A DNA stretch of 64,000 nucleotides from Cetobacterium_A somerae (GCF_044784365.2 NZ_CP173065.2), one strand, 5' to 3'; counted from the stretch's first letter, positions 9,637 through 19,500 are shown. Numbers and translations are program-made. The notes: generated from the sequence alone by a model not told the origin.

Positions 9637-9676
9637 TATTTTAACCTTTAAACTATTTAAATTAAAATACTTTAAT

Positions 9677-9706
9677 AAAAAAAGAACTCCGGGGGGTGGA
9701 GTTCTT
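9677..9706 (-). terminator. Terminator with C-rich loop, downstream of the Mga/BglG-like regulator
   Basis: Read on the minus strand, AAGAACTCC pairs perfectly with GGAGTTCTT around the loop ACCCCCC and is followed by seven U. The oligo-U is present only in the minus-strand direction, so the hairpin ends transcription coming from 9840-11246. The six-C loop is unusual (see findings). Confidence 0.85.
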
Positions 9707-9710
9707 CTGG

Positions 9711-9757
9711 AATTTTTCTCAAATATATATTAGGGGGAATATATTAGAGAAAAGGAT
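9711..9757 (-). ncRNA. Second C-loop hairpin, possible 3'-UTR-derived regulatory RNA
   Basis: An imperfect hairpin spans 9714-9753. The outer stem is TTTTCTC/GAGAAAA, the inner stem is AT-rich, and on the minus strand the loop is CCCCCT. With the adjacent terminator hairpin it forms a two-hairpin module of about 80 bases downstream of the regulator's stop codon. I could not identify a convincing promoter, so it may be processed from the regulator mRNA. The RNA role is inference. Confidence 0.35.
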
Positions 9758-9839
9758 TTGTACATATAGAGTATCATTTTTGAGGTAGCATGTATATATA
9801 CTTTTTTTAACTCTTTTTATATCATAAAAAACACATTTA

Positions 9840-11246
9840 TTACTTTTTAAAATTTTCAAATCTTTTATCTAAGACATATTCTATGAAACACCTTTGAATC
9901 TCTCTTAAACTTAAAGTATTTACTTTTCTTAAAGTTTTTATACTATAACTTTCTGTATCTGATATTATTAAATTATAACTATCAATCTCTTCTTTACTTT
10001 TAAATCTAAACTCTAAAAAAGATTCTGTTGTAAAGGATATTTTAGGATAAAAAACTTTCATAGCTTCTATAACTCTTTGACTGTATTCATTATCAATATT
10101 TCTTGATACACTTAATACTTTAAAACCCTCAACATATTCTTCTAACATAAAGAAATTTGTTATACAACCTGCTAATCTTAAAACATCTGAATAAATCATA
10201 TCTATGCCCAATTCTTTCAATATTTCTTCAACTATTTGACCTAGTCTTTTACATCTCTCAGAATTTGGACTTTTTCTAACCCATAAAACTCCATATTTTT
10301 TATCTAAGTATCCCATTGTATAGCATGTTACAAGTTGACTACATAACTTTTTCTTCTCTTTATCATCAAGCTTAAATATCTCTTGAACTTTATTAATAAA
10401 TTTTTTATAACTCTCTTTTAATGGATTATTTAAATCACAATTATATCTAATCTTTAATGCTACACTTGCTAAAAATCTTTTAAATTCAGAGGAAAATACT
10501 ATTGGCGTAATTATATTTTCCATCTCTAATAACGTTTCATTAAATTCCTCATGATTTTCAATTCCATTTATTTCATAATTAATAGGTCCTTTTATCTTTT
10601 CAATTATTGCCATTGTATAAATAGCGTAATATGAAAATGAGGATTTTTTTAATTTAAATTTTTCTGTTATTTGAGAATATACCTTTAAATACTCTTTCTC
10701 TTCTAAAATATCTATCTCTTCTAATAGCTCTTTTCTCTGTTTAGAAAGGAACTCTCTATCTATAAACAATTTCATTATTTTTTCACAAAGTATGTTATAT
10801 AGATTACCTTCATTAATCTCTTTAAGAAAAATCCCCTTAGAATTTCTAGATTCAACCTTTATTCCCTCTTCCTCTAAAAACTCTCTTACCTTCTTCAAAT
10901 CTTTGATTGCTGTGGTTCTTGAAACACCCATAGCTTGTCTTTCTTTTTCCAAATTAATATATCCATCTAAAAGTAACCTTATACAATATATATCTTGTCT
11001 TTCTCTAGATGAAAGAATATCTAATTTTGAAAAAAATTCTGAAAATTTCTCATCTCTATTTTCAAGACTATATATATTATTTACTTTTCTTATTGGCTTT
11101 ATTCCTTTTTCATGTAGGTATTCATTAAGTACATTTATATTTCTTTCTATAGAATTAATATCTAAATCCACATATTTTGTTATTTCATCTAAATGGATAT
11201 CTCCATGTAACAAAACTTTTAGCAGAGCTATTGCTTTATTTGACAT
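9840..11246 (-). CDS. Mga/BglG-like helix-turn-helix transcription regulator
   Basis: This 468-residue protein has two N-terminal winged-helix regions, at about residues 1-60 and 85-145. The second contains GVSRTTAIKDLKKVREFL, like the HTH of BglG/Mga-type regulators. A long helical region that could be PRD-like follows. No PTS EIIA or EIIB motif is evident. It lies 23 bases downstream of manA on the same strand, so it is probably co-transcribed and may respond to hexose phosphate metabolism (inference). It has exactly the length of the regulator at 59523-60929 and aligns with it through the N-terminus. The ribosome-binding site is GGGGGA. The target genes are unknown. Confidence 0.7.
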   Translation of the reverse strand: MSNKAIALLKVLLHGDIHLDEITKYVDLDINSIERNINVLNEYLHEKGIKPIRKVNNIYSLENRDEKFSEFFSKLDILSSRERQDIYCIRLLLDGYINLEKERQAMGVSRTTAIKDLKKVREFLEEEGIKVESRNSKGIFLKEINEGNLYNILCEKIMKLFIDREFLSKQRKELLEEIDILEEKEYLKVYSQITEKFKLKKSSFSYYAIYTMAIIEKIKGPINYEINGIENHEEFNETLLEMENIITPIVFSSEFKRFLASVALKIRYNCDLNNPLKESYKKFINKVQEIFKLDDKEKKKLCSQLVTCYTMGYLDKKYGVLWVRKSPNSERCKRLGQIVEEILKELGIDMIYSDVLRLAGCITNFFMLEEYVEGFKVLSVSRNIDNEYSQRVIEAMKVFYPKISFTTESFLEFRFKSKEEIDSYNLIISDTESYSIKTLRKVNTLSLREIQRCFIEYVLDKRFENFKK

Positions 11247-11269
11247 ATACCATCCCCCTAAAATTTTAT

Positions 11270-12238
11270 TTATATATAGCTTTTCATAACCTCTAATTTC
11301 CCACTTATTGTAACTGATGTATTTGCTGGTATGAAGTATGTATCACCTTTTTTCACTTCATACTCTTTTTCTTTAGACTTTAATTTTCCCTCTCCATCAA
11401 GTATTGAGTATATTTTAAAGTTTTTATAACTTTCATCTTGGAATATTCCATTAACTAATAGTCTATCAATAGAAAAATACTCTCCTCTTATTAACTCTTC
11501 AACAGTTGCATCTTGAACTCTTATTTTTTCTCTTGAAACCTCTGAACTTATCTCTACATCTTTTCCAAATTCAATTACATCCATAGCTTTATCTAAATGC
11601 AGTTCTCTTTTTACTCCATTTACTTCTCTATCAAAATCATATATTCTATAAGTTGTGTCTGAGTTTTGCTGTATCTCACATATTAAAATAGATCCCTCTA
11701 AAGTTCCATGAACAACTCCAGGTTTTACATCTATAAAATCACCTTTTTTTACACTTACCTCATTGAATAATCCTGTAAAATCCTTTTTATCAACTTTTTC
11801 TTTATATATCTCTGGTGTAATCTCTTTTTTTAATCCTAATATTAGTTTAGCATCCGAACTAGCTTCCATAACATACCAAACTTCACTTTTACCAAACTCT
11901 TTTTCTACTCTTAATGCATATTCATCACTTGGATGAACCTGTACAGAAAGCTTATCATTGATATCTAAATACTTTATTAAAAGTGGAAACTTTTCTCCAT
12001 ATTTTTCAACAATCTCTTTTCCTACAAGCTCTTCACCATATTTTTTAAATATATCTTCTAGACTTTTTCCTTCTAATTCGCCGTTTTCAACATAAGACAT
12101 CCCTGCTGGATGACAGCTCACTTCCCAAGATTCTCCATATAACTCATCAGTAGGTAATTGAAATCCTAAAGTTGTTTCAAAACCTCTTCCACCCCATATT
12201 TTTTCAACTAAATTCTTTTTAAATTTTAATAGATACAT
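11270..12238 (-). CDS. manA: Mannose-6-phosphate isomerase, class I
   Basis: This 322-residue zinc enzyme interconverts mannose 6-phosphate and fructose 6-phosphate. The sequence shows the family's features: KIWGG near the N-terminus, PLLIKYLD, the zinc motif VQVHPSDEYA, the downstream GKSEVWYV, and PGVVHGT. The length fits the short class I form. The ATG at 12238 was chosen because AGGAGG lies directly before it; an in-frame ATG 21 bases upstream has no such site and would place AGGAGG inside the gene. A regulator follows 23 bases downstream. Confidence 0.95.
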   Translation of the reverse strand: MYLLKFKKNLVEKIWGGRGFETTLGFQLPTDELYGESWEVSCHPAGMSYVENGELEGKSLEDIFKKYGEELVGKEIVEKYGEKFPLLIKYLDINDKLSVQVHPSDEYALRVEKEFGKSEVWYVMEASSDAKLILGLKKEITPEIYKEKVDKKDFTGLFNEVSVKKGDFIDVKPGVVHGTLEGSILICEIQQNSDTTYRIYDFDREVNGVKRELHLDKAMDVIEFGKDVEISSEVSREKIRVQDATVEELIRGEYFSIDRLLVNGIFQDESYKNFKIYSILDGEGKLKSKEKEYEVKKGDTYFIPANTSVTISGKLEVMKSYI

Positions 12239-12331
12239 CTTTCCTCCTAGAACTAACACATATGATATATATTAAGTATATAATTTTCTAAATTCCCTTT
12301 ATTGTATCTTGATTTATTGAAAAAGTAAACA

Positions 12332-12359
12332 AAAAAGAGGAAAAACCTTTCCTCTTTTT
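12332..12359. terminator. Terminator of the 5'-nucleotidase gene
   Basis: AAAAGAGGAAA pairs with TTTCCTCTTTT and is flanked by A and T runs. It lies just beyond the stop of the minus-strand nucleotidase gene and upstream of manA. Confidence 0.85.
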
Positions 12360-12372
12360 GCTTTTACTACTA

Positions 12373-14238
12373 TTATAAGTTATTTATGTTTATTGATTGA
12401 ACATTTAATGTTCTTCCATCCTCAGACATTGGTACTTTTATTTCACCTGTTCTAATTTTTTCAATAACAATATCCTTTCCAGGAACATTTTCTTCAAATC
12501 CAATTATCGACCAGTTATTATCAACTTTTGGATTTAATTCACCTTTTAAGTTTTCTTGTACATATCTTACAATAAGATCTCTAATTCTTCCACCATCTTG
12601 TAACTCTTCATAAGAATCATAATATTTATCTTCAGCTGTTACAAGTCCTAAGTTCATAAGAGTTCCAAATCTATAGTTATTTACAGCTACTTTATATGTT
12701 TTCTTTGGATCTATAGGTTGACCATTTATTGTTGCATCAACTATTCTTTGCCCAGTTGGCTTAGATATATCAACTTTATAATTTACTCCATCAAACATAT
12801 CATAGTTATATCCTCTAACTTTTGGATTAAATGATATAGTTACATCTCCTGGTTCTGTTTGATTATAGTAATCCATCGACCATTCCATATATTTTAATAA
12901 GTTCTCTCCAGTCATATTTACGCCCATTAAAGTATTTGTATACTTGTAGATAAATGCAACATCCTTCTTTTTAAAATCTCCTGCATTTAAATTTGAGTCA
13001 AAATTAAATACTGCTGCTGCTGAAACATCTGATTTTGCAAAATGATTTTGTACTTCATTTATTAGTTCAATTATTGCATTATCCTCTAATTGAGATGTTG
13101 GCATTGTTGTAACTTTATCTTCACCAGTAATATAATCTGTTCTCTCTATAAATTTACCATTTACTTTTCCAACTACTTTATTTGCATCAGCTCTTGATTC
13201 ATCATGAACATTTTTAAACTGATCTAGCATATCTTTATCTGCTGAAACATCTTTAGTTTCCACATTTTTAGCTACTATATCTTTAACTTCCCACTTACCA
13301 TCTTTTTTAACAACTTTGATTTCTCCATTAGAAACTCCCCATCCGTAAGCACCTGGCTCAAGAACTGTTGTTCCATTTACATCAGTTACATATCTAGCAT
13401 GCTCGTGACCTGCAAATATAAGATCAAATTGAGGATAAGCTTGTGCTAAATCAAATACACCAGTTTTTCCGTACTCATCTTTTCTTCCTAAGTGGAAAGC
13501 TCCTACAAGTACATCATATTTTCCTTCTAATTCATCTAAAGTTTCTTTTACTGCTGTCATTGGATCTTCAAAAGTAAGTCCTTTAAAATGCTCTGGAGCT
13601 GAAGCTTCCCACATAGGAACATGAGGTGGAATTCCTCCTACTAAAGCTACCTTTACTCCTTGAACGTCATAAATTTGGTATGGTAAAACAAATTTTGATC
13701 CATCATCTTCATTCTCTATGTTTACAGAGATTACCGATCCTTTGAAATTTTTAACATTTCTTAATAAAAAATCTTTTTCAAAATTAAATTCGTGATTTCC
13801 TAAAATCCATGCATCATAATCCATTGTATTCATAGCTTCAACCATAGGATGTGTTTCTAAGTTATTAAATAATTCAGCACTATTATCTTGAACAGTATCT
13901 CCTATATCCATTAAAATTAAGTTTGGATTTTTTTCTCTTAAATTTTTTACAATTGTATAAGTTTTTGCAAATCCTGCACTTTTATCTTCAGAATCAATTC
14001 CATACTCATATGGATATATTCTTCCATGAACGTCAGACGTAGCTGCAAAAGATAGAGTAACTTCCTCTGGCCCTGCCTCTCCCTTTGTAATAACTTTTTT
14101 TTCTAGATTAAGTTTATTTTCTTTATACTCCTTAACCTCTGTGTTTGTTGCTGTTTTAGGTGTTTCCTCTTTTTTTCCACAACCAATTAAAGCCATAGAT
14201 AAAAGAGCTCCTAAAACTAAGAATTTAGTGCTTTTCAC
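12373..14238 (-). CDS. Bifunctional metallophosphatase/5'-nucleotidase lipoprotein
   Basis: This 621-residue envelope lipoprotein belongs to the UshA/CpdB/YfkN family, which removes phosphate from nucleotides or 2',3'-cyclic nucleotides outside the cytoplasm. Residues 1-20 form a lipoprotein signal with the lipobox ALIGC. The metallophosphatase domain (about 60-345) shows SDVHGR, GDTVQD, GNHEFNF and the GHEH motif. The 5'-nucleotidase C-terminal domain (about 375-590) includes FNFDSNLNAGDF and NNYRFG. The start follows 2 bases after the stop of the YibE/F gene, so the two form an operon. The exact substrate is not determined. It ends at a strong terminator. Confidence 0.92.
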   Translation of the reverse strand: MKSTKFLVLGALLSMALIGCGKKEETPKTATNTEVKEYKENKLNLEKKVITKGEAGPEEVTLSFAATSDVHGRIYPYEYGIDSEDKSAGFAKTYTIVKNLREKNPNLILMDIGDTVQDNSAELFNNLETHPMVEAMNTMDYDAWILGNHEFNFEKDFLLRNVKNFKGSVISVNIENEDDGSKFVLPYQIYDVQGVKVALVGGIPPHVPMWEASAPEHFKGLTFEDPMTAVKETLDELEGKYDVLVGAFHLGRKDEYGKTGVFDLAQAYPQFDLIFAGHEHARYVTDVNGTTVLEPGAYGWGVSNGEIKVVKKDGKWEVKDIVAKNVETKDVSADKDMLDQFKNVHDESRADANKVVGKVNGKFIERTDYITGEDKVTTMPTSQLEDNAIIELINEVQNHFAKSDVSAAAVFNFDSNLNAGDFKKKDVAFIYKYTNTLMGVNMTGENLLKYMEWSMDYYNQTEPGDVTISFNPKVRGYNYDMFDGVNYKVDISKPTGQRIVDATINGQPIDPKKTYKVAVNNYRFGTLMNLGLVTAEDKYYDSYEELQDGGRIRDLIVRYVQENLKGELNPKVDNNWSIIGFEENVPGKDIVIEKIRTGEIKVPMSEDGRTLNVQSININNL

Positions 14239-14240
14239 TA

Positions 14241-15365
14241 TTATTCCTCCCCTTTTCTTTTTATTAATAATATTGAAACAACTGCTGTTATTGGTACAGT
14301 TGCTATTATACCTATACTTCCTGCTAAAGCATTGACAATCTCAATTGCTATAGCTGGTATATTTATGAATTGCTGATAAACCATTCCGTAACCCCATATC
14401 ATCATCATTAAAGGTAATGATCCTCCTGCAAAAGCAAGTATCAATGTGTTTATCATTGTTCCAACTATATCCTTTCCTATTACCATAGCCGAATGGAATA
14501 GTTCCTTTGAAGTTAAACTTTTTTTATGTTGATGTATTTCATTTACAGATGATGATATAGACATTGCCACATCCATAACGGCTCCTAGAGAAGCAATTAA
14601 TATGGATACAAATAATAATCCTTCTATCTGAAGTTTAAAATCTTTTGTTATATAAAGTAATTGTTGTCCTTCAGATAAATTTAGTCCACTTAAACTCATT
14701 ATTTTTCCAAATCCATAGGAGATTAATCCTGCAATAGTTATACCACTAATAGTTCCTATTATTGCTGAATATGTTTTTCTATCATATCCACCTATTAATA
14801 AAAAACTAACTACTATTATTATGGAAGATAAAAGTATTGAAGTCGATACCGGATCTGCACCTTTAAATAAAAGTGGTAATAATACATATATTATCATTGA
14901 CCCTGTAAAAACTAAAGCTAGTAGAGATTTCACTCCCTTCATTTTACCTAAAATTAAAACAGCACCTATAAATATTGTACCTAAAAGATATATAGCTCGA
15001 TCTCTTTTTAAGTTATATAGCCAAACTGTAGTTTTTTCTTTTTCCTCTCTCACTGTAAATATAGCTTTTAATCCTACATCTGCATATACATTGTGAAGAG
15101 CGCTTAAAGAGTTGTAAACTTTAAAAGTTTTATCTTTATATTTCCCTTCTAAAATCTTTACTTCTAAATTTTGTCCGCCTCTAAATTTACCCTTTATAAC
15201 AGGGTCTTTCATTAGTTCTTCATCTATAACTTTAGTTACTTCACCTTGAACAAACTCTTGCGGAAATTTTGTTTTCCCTTTTAAATCTATACTTAGTTTA
15301 GGTGAATAAATTGCCATTATAAAAATAGATATCACAACTAATATTGGTAATATTATCCTCTTCAT
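14241..15365 (-). CDS. YibE/F-family membrane protein
   Basis: This 374-residue inner-membrane protein has an N-terminal membrane anchor and an extracytoplasmic segment of about 100 residues (VKILEGKYKDKTF..YNSLSA). About seven C-terminal helices follow, with YDRKTYSA, SLGAVMDVAMSISS and a GKDIVGTMINTLILAFAGGSLP stretch, all characteristic of the YibE/F family. The molecular function of this family is not established. It is the first gene of a pair with the 5'-nucleotidase lipoprotein, whose start is 2 bases downstream. That linkage suggests a shared envelope process, but nothing more specific can be read. Confidence 0.88.
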   Translation of the reverse strand: MKRIILPILVVISIFIMAIYSPKLSIDLKGKTKFPQEFVQGEVTKVIDEELMKDPVIKGKFRGGQNLEVKILEGKYKDKTFKVYNSLSALHNVYADVGLKAIFTVREEKEKTTVWLYNLKRDRAIYLLGTIFIGAVLILGKMKGVKSLLALVFTGSMIIYVLLPLLFKGADPVSTSILLSSIIIVVSFLLIGGYDRKTYSAIIGTISGITIAGLISYGFGKIMSLSGLNLSEGQQLLYITKDFKLQIEGLLFVSILIASLGAVMDVAMSISSSVNEIHQHKKSLTSKELFHSAMVIGKDIVGTMINTLILAFAGGSLPLMMMIWGYGMVYQQFINIPAIAIEIVNALAGSIGIIATVPITAVVSILLIKRKGEE

Positions 15366-15441
15366 TTCAACCTCTTGTTCTATTAAAAATCATTTTCACT
15401 GTAAATTATAACATTTTTTTTGAAAAAAATCTCTTTTTTGT

Positions 15442-15470
15442 TTGACTATTTCATAAAATTTTTGTATTAT
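15442..15470 (+). promoter_or_regulatory. Consensus sigma70 promoter for the 49-aa gene
   Basis: TTGACT at 15442-15447 and TATTAT at 15465-15470 are separated by 17 bases. The coding start is 41 bases after the -10 element. Confidence 0.75.
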
Positions 15471-15510
15471 TATATGTGTAATATTATAACTTTTGGGGTG
15501 AGGTGGAAAA

Positions 15511-15660
15511 ATGCTTGAAGCTAACATAAAAGAACTACTAAAAGGTAAAACTATGGATGAATTACTAGAGCTAATAATTTTAGGATTGGAAGCTACTGAT
15601 GATAAAGAATCTTTTATCAATACTTTTAATGAAGATAAACCTCTTATGGAGATTGCCTAA
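15511..15660 (+). CDS. Small 49-residue protein of unknown function
   Basis: The ATG at 15511 follows a purine-rich GGGGTGAGGTGG site, and the frame ends at TAA 15658-15660. The product is acidic and helical-looking (MLEANIKELLKGKTMDELLE at the start), with no signal peptide or membrane segment. It does not match a family I recognise. A consensus promoter upstream and a hairpin terminator right after the stop make a complete monocistronic unit, which supports a real gene. Confidence 0.6.
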   Translation: MLEANIKELLKGKTMDELLELIILGLEATDDKESFINTFNEDKPLMEIA

Positions 15661-15662
15661 TA

Positions 15663-15696
15663 AACTTCCTTGATATTTTTCAAGGAGTTTTTTTAT
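15663..15696 (+). terminator. Terminator after the 49-aa gene
   Basis: AACTTCCTTGA pairs with TCAAGGAGTT (one bulge) around a short loop, followed by a T7 run. Confidence 0.8.
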
Positions 15697-15777
15697 TTTT
15701 TGTAAAATTAGCCTTGATTATTTGAAATTTATGAGCTATATAAGTAGTGAGATTAACTTCAATATATGGAGGGTACT

Positions 15778-16341
15778 ATGGATTATAAAATTGTTAGAAA
15801 AGAAAACCAAAAAGAACGCCTTTGGACTGGAGGAGTTTCTAAAGAACTATATATTTATCCTGATGGTTCAACTATTAATAGTCCTTTTAATTTCAGGGTT
15901 TCAACGGCAAGTATAAATCCTGGAGAATATAATTTCACATCTTTTAAAGGATACAAAAGACTTCTTATACTTTTATCAGGAAATGTTAAATTAGAAGTAG
16001 ATGGAAGAGATTACTACTTAAAGCCTCTATCACATATATTTTTCTCTGGAGATAGCCACACAAGTAGTTTAGCAGATGAAAAAAGCATTGATTTTAACCT
16101 TATTTTTAAAGAGAATATCAATCTTTTAGATTTTAAAATTATTGAAACAGAGTTTTCAGGAAAAGAGCTCTCTTCTAAAGCAATTAATATATTTTATAAT
16201 TTAGAAGAAAATCGTCATATTCGTGTAAATCATAATGAATATACTTTAGGAAAAGAGGATACTCTTATTGCATGTGGAAATAACTTTAATATTGAAGATC
16301 ATGGTAAAGGAATTATTTTATCTTTAGATATAAAAATATAA
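15778..16341 (+). CDS. HutD/Ves-family cupin protein
   Basis: This 187-residue soluble protein resembles the HutD/Ves family. It has W.GGVSKELYIYP near the N-terminus, FN.RVS.A.I..GEY.FTSF.GY.R.L..L.G and a cupin-like L..L.HIFFSGD. HutD proteins occur with histidine-utilisation genes, where a regulatory or metabolite-scavenging role has been proposed. No hut genes are adjacent here, although a histidine decarboxylase operon lies 11 kb away. The start at 15778 was chosen because GGAGGG (15768-15773) lies just before it; an ATG at 15766 overlaps that site. A terminator follows. Confidence 0.8.
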   Translation: MDYKIVRKENQKERLWTGGVSKELYIYPDGSTINSPFNFRVSTASINPGEYNFTSFKGYKRLLILLSGNVKLEVDGRDYYLKPLSHIFFSGDSHTSSLADEKSIDFNLIFKENINLLDFKIIETEFSGKELSSKAINIFYNLEENRHIRVNHNEYTLGKEDTLIACGNNFNIEDHGKGIILSLDIKI

Positions 16342-16376
16342 ATAAAAATCCCCTCATAATAAGGGGATTTTTATTT
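16342..16376. terminator. Bidirectional terminator after hutD-like gene and 22-aa ORF
   Basis: AAAAATCCCCT pairs with AGGGGATTTTT around CATAATA. It closes the plus-strand HutD gene and, in the other direction, the small ORF ending at 16376. Confidence 0.9.
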
Positions 16377-16444
16377 TAAATTACATTTCTCATGAACATC
16401 ATCGTAAGTAAAATTAGCATAGTAATTGTGATTTTTTCTTCCAA
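16376..16444 (-). CDS. 22-residue hydrophobic peptide, TTG start
   Basis: A minus-strand frame starts with TTG at 16442-16444. A perfect AGGAGG site lies 9 bases upstream, and the stop abuts a terminator. The peptide begins MEEKITITMLILLTMMF and ends in a basic MRNVI, so it would be a single short membrane segment. An upstream promoter (TTGAAA, 17 bases, TAAAAT) gives a complete unit of about 130 bases. It could be a type I toxin-like or small membrane peptide, but no antitoxin RNA is evident. It does not match a family I recognise. Confidence 0.45.
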   Translation of the reverse strand: MEEKITITMLILLTMMFMRNVI

Positions 16445-16477
16445 TTTAAAACTCCTCCTATTTTTACTAATCACTTT

Positions 16478-16506
16478 ATTTTATCACTAATGCTAAAATT
16501 TTTCAA
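16478..16506 (-). promoter_or_regulatory. Promoter for the 22-aa ORF
   Basis: On the minus strand, TTGAAA (16501-16506) and TAAAAT (16478-16483) are separated by 17 bases. It lies immediately past the stop codon of the autotransporter gene. Confidence 0.6.
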
Positions 16507-16509
16507 CTT

Positions 16510-19500
16510 CTAGAATCTATATCCTATTCCTGCACCTATTATCCAACTTTTCTCACTGTTCTTTGAATTACTATTAGATTCATCTACATTGAATGAATAA
16601 CTTCCTTTTAAATCAAATAAAATTCCTTTTTCACCCTCATATTCATAACCCAATATTACACTGTATCTATTTTTTACTTTATCAGGAACTAATAAATCAA
16701 ACTTATTTCCACCTTTCATTTTTGCCTGTAAATATTCCTCTTCTGCTCCACTAAGTATTCTATTATATGCTATACCGGCTTTAATAGAGCTCTTTCCATT
16801 TACATTGTAAAATTCTTTTCTTATATCTAATCCAATTTCTCCTTCAAGCATATTGAAATCTTTAGATTCTACATTCATTGCCAATGCACTATTTCCTTCA
16901 TTTACACCATCTTGTTTTATATAGTTGTATATTAAATTAGCTCTTGGAACTAGATAATAGTTATCTCCTAAAGAATACTTATACTTTCCATCTAAGTATA
17001 TATTTAATCCATTATCATTATAACTATTTTTATAAGAGAATGATTGCATCATATTTTTAGCAACTCTCTTAGCATCATAGTTCATATATTGATATCCTAT
17101 TCCTCCTAAAATTCTTAGCTCTTTTATATCCTTTTTAAAATATCCACCTATATAAAAACCATTTCCATCTAAATTAGAACCATTTGATATATCACTTTTA
17201 TTTTTATTTCCTCCTAAAAGAACTCCAAGAGAAAGTGTACTATTTATACCATATTCTCCTAATGCATATGCTCCAGTTATTTTATTATCTGCTTTTACAT
17301 TATATGTTTTATCTCGTGTATCAAAACCATGATAGTTCTTACCGTAATACTTATCTTTTAAGTCTACACTCTCATGTAATAGCCCTCCGTAAAACATCCA
17401 TTCTTTATCTCGAGCTTTAAATGGATTATCTATTATTGTCTTCGCATATAAATTCATTGATTTATTTGATAGATCACTAGAGAAAGAATATGGAGACGAT
17501 GCATATATATCATTTAAAAGTTTTATTAAATTCTCTAAAGCTTTCTCCTCTATTTTACTACTACATTCAGTTGGATAATTCAAGTATTTGTTTAGCATCT
17601 CTATACTTGTTGTCGCATATATTGCATTTATATTATCACCATTAGCTATTAAACTTTTATAAATTTTGTTTAATTGTTCGTATCTTTGGCAATTATCTGG
17701 GTTTACTGGTGGATCTGGGTTTACTGGTGGATCTGGATTTACTGGTGGATCTGGATTTACTGGTGGATTTGTCAGTAAATCTGGATTTACTGTTATTATT
17801 ATATCTCCAGCTTGTGCTTGACCTGTTGTATAATCTCTTGTTGCTGTAGTTGCTCCTCCAGAAACACTTGCACTATGAATTATTGAATCTGATCTTACGT
17901 ATAATTTTTCATCTGACGGATTTAGTGTTGTTACTCCACTATTAGAATTTCCTCCTACTTCACTCATAGCTATAACTCCACCAACACCTACTCCATTTGT
18001 TACTACGTTTAATACACCTCCTGTTAGATAGTTAGCTGTACTTCCACTTTGCCAATATTCATTTACATTGTCATTTTTACTACACGCATCAGCTGTTATA
18101 ACTTTATCTCCTCTGCTATATAAAGCATGCCCTATTATTCTTCCTAAACTATCTGTTTTAGTTGTATCAACTCTTAAATTTAAGCTACTCTTTCCATTTA
18201 TATGAATACTTGTATTCCCTTCAACTTTTGCACTTTCATACAATGTTACAGGACCATTTACACTAATTGTTTCAAAATCACTTATTGTATTGTAAAGTGC
18301 TAAGCCTCTGTGGTCACCATGATCTATCACTCCATCTCCATTTCCATCATGGTTATTTAATGGTTTATTTAAGTCTGGTATTAGAACATCTCCTAATTGC
18401 AAAGAATCTGTCCCGGCGTTTCCTAATAGATTTCCATTTACTTGAACACCACTTCCAATAACCAAATTATCGTCTCCTGCACCTAAATCTACATTACCAT
18501 TTATTATTGATGTTCCTAAGATTTTAGCAGTGTTATTTCCACTATCTCCTTTTATTACCACCACATCATTTTTTAATCCACCACCATTAAATACAACATT
18601 TGTTCCCTTAAAAGTTTTATTTGCTGATAGATAAAGTGCTGTATTATAACCATTTATTATTGAATCTGATATTGTTGTATTAGTATTTACATTTAAAGCT
18701 CCTTTTCCTTTTCCTACACCATTAATTATAAAGTTTTTACTTAATGATAAATTTGATGAATCTATGTATGTATCTTTATCTCCCGTTAGAGTTTGTGTTG
18801 CTCCTGAAATTGCTCCATTTTCTAATGCATTTAAAACTACAACATTTTTTCCATCAATTTGTACTATTCCACTTGTATTTACTTTAATTTCTGCGATAGT
18901 TGCATAACCATTGGCATCTTTTAAAACTTTATCACCATCTTTTAAAACTCCTGGTGATAAGTAATCCTCTTGTAGATTAATTGTTATTCCAGAATTTGTA
19001 TATGTTGTTGGAGTTAAGGCTGTTAATACTTTAGTAATTATCGACGGTTGATTTGACGCATTTTTTTGAAGTTCCAATCCATCACTAAAAATCTCTCTTC
19101 CAGCTAAAATACCATAGTTATTAACTACTCCTATATTAGCAACTGACGAAGCTGCTATAGCACTTTGACTTCCTTTTATGATTCCACTATTTTTTATATT
19201 AGGTGTCTTACCTGCCATTACAACAAATCCACTTCCTGTGTAATTTGTTCTTTCATACTCTTTTCCAAGTCTATATGTTCCAGGTGTAGCTGATGCATAA
19301 CCACTTATATTTCCACTATTACTCATTTGTGCTGGGGTAGTTAATGATAGACCTGTTTTATATGTCACACCATTTCCATTATTTGATGAACTTATAAAAG
19401 CAGCTGTATATGCTGTTCCACTTGTAGTTGCTATTCCTCCTTTTAATTCCGCTGATCCACTTATAATTCCACTATTATTATCAGTTACTAAACCTAAAGA

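Noticed and set aside
9696..9788. Short GTG frame of about 30 codons across the two G-loop hairpins on the plus strand
   Set aside because: The G tract is directly adjacent to GTG with no spacer, the peptide looks random, and the hairpins make better sense as minus-strand RNA structures.
10792..11289. Long open frame antisense to the regulator gene
   Set aside because: It mirrors AT-rich codon use of the real gene, has no RBS and overlaps the regulator and manA end.
17696..17767. Possible CRISPR-like array
   Set aside because: The 18-bp units are contiguous without spacers and encode a proline-rich linker in frame.
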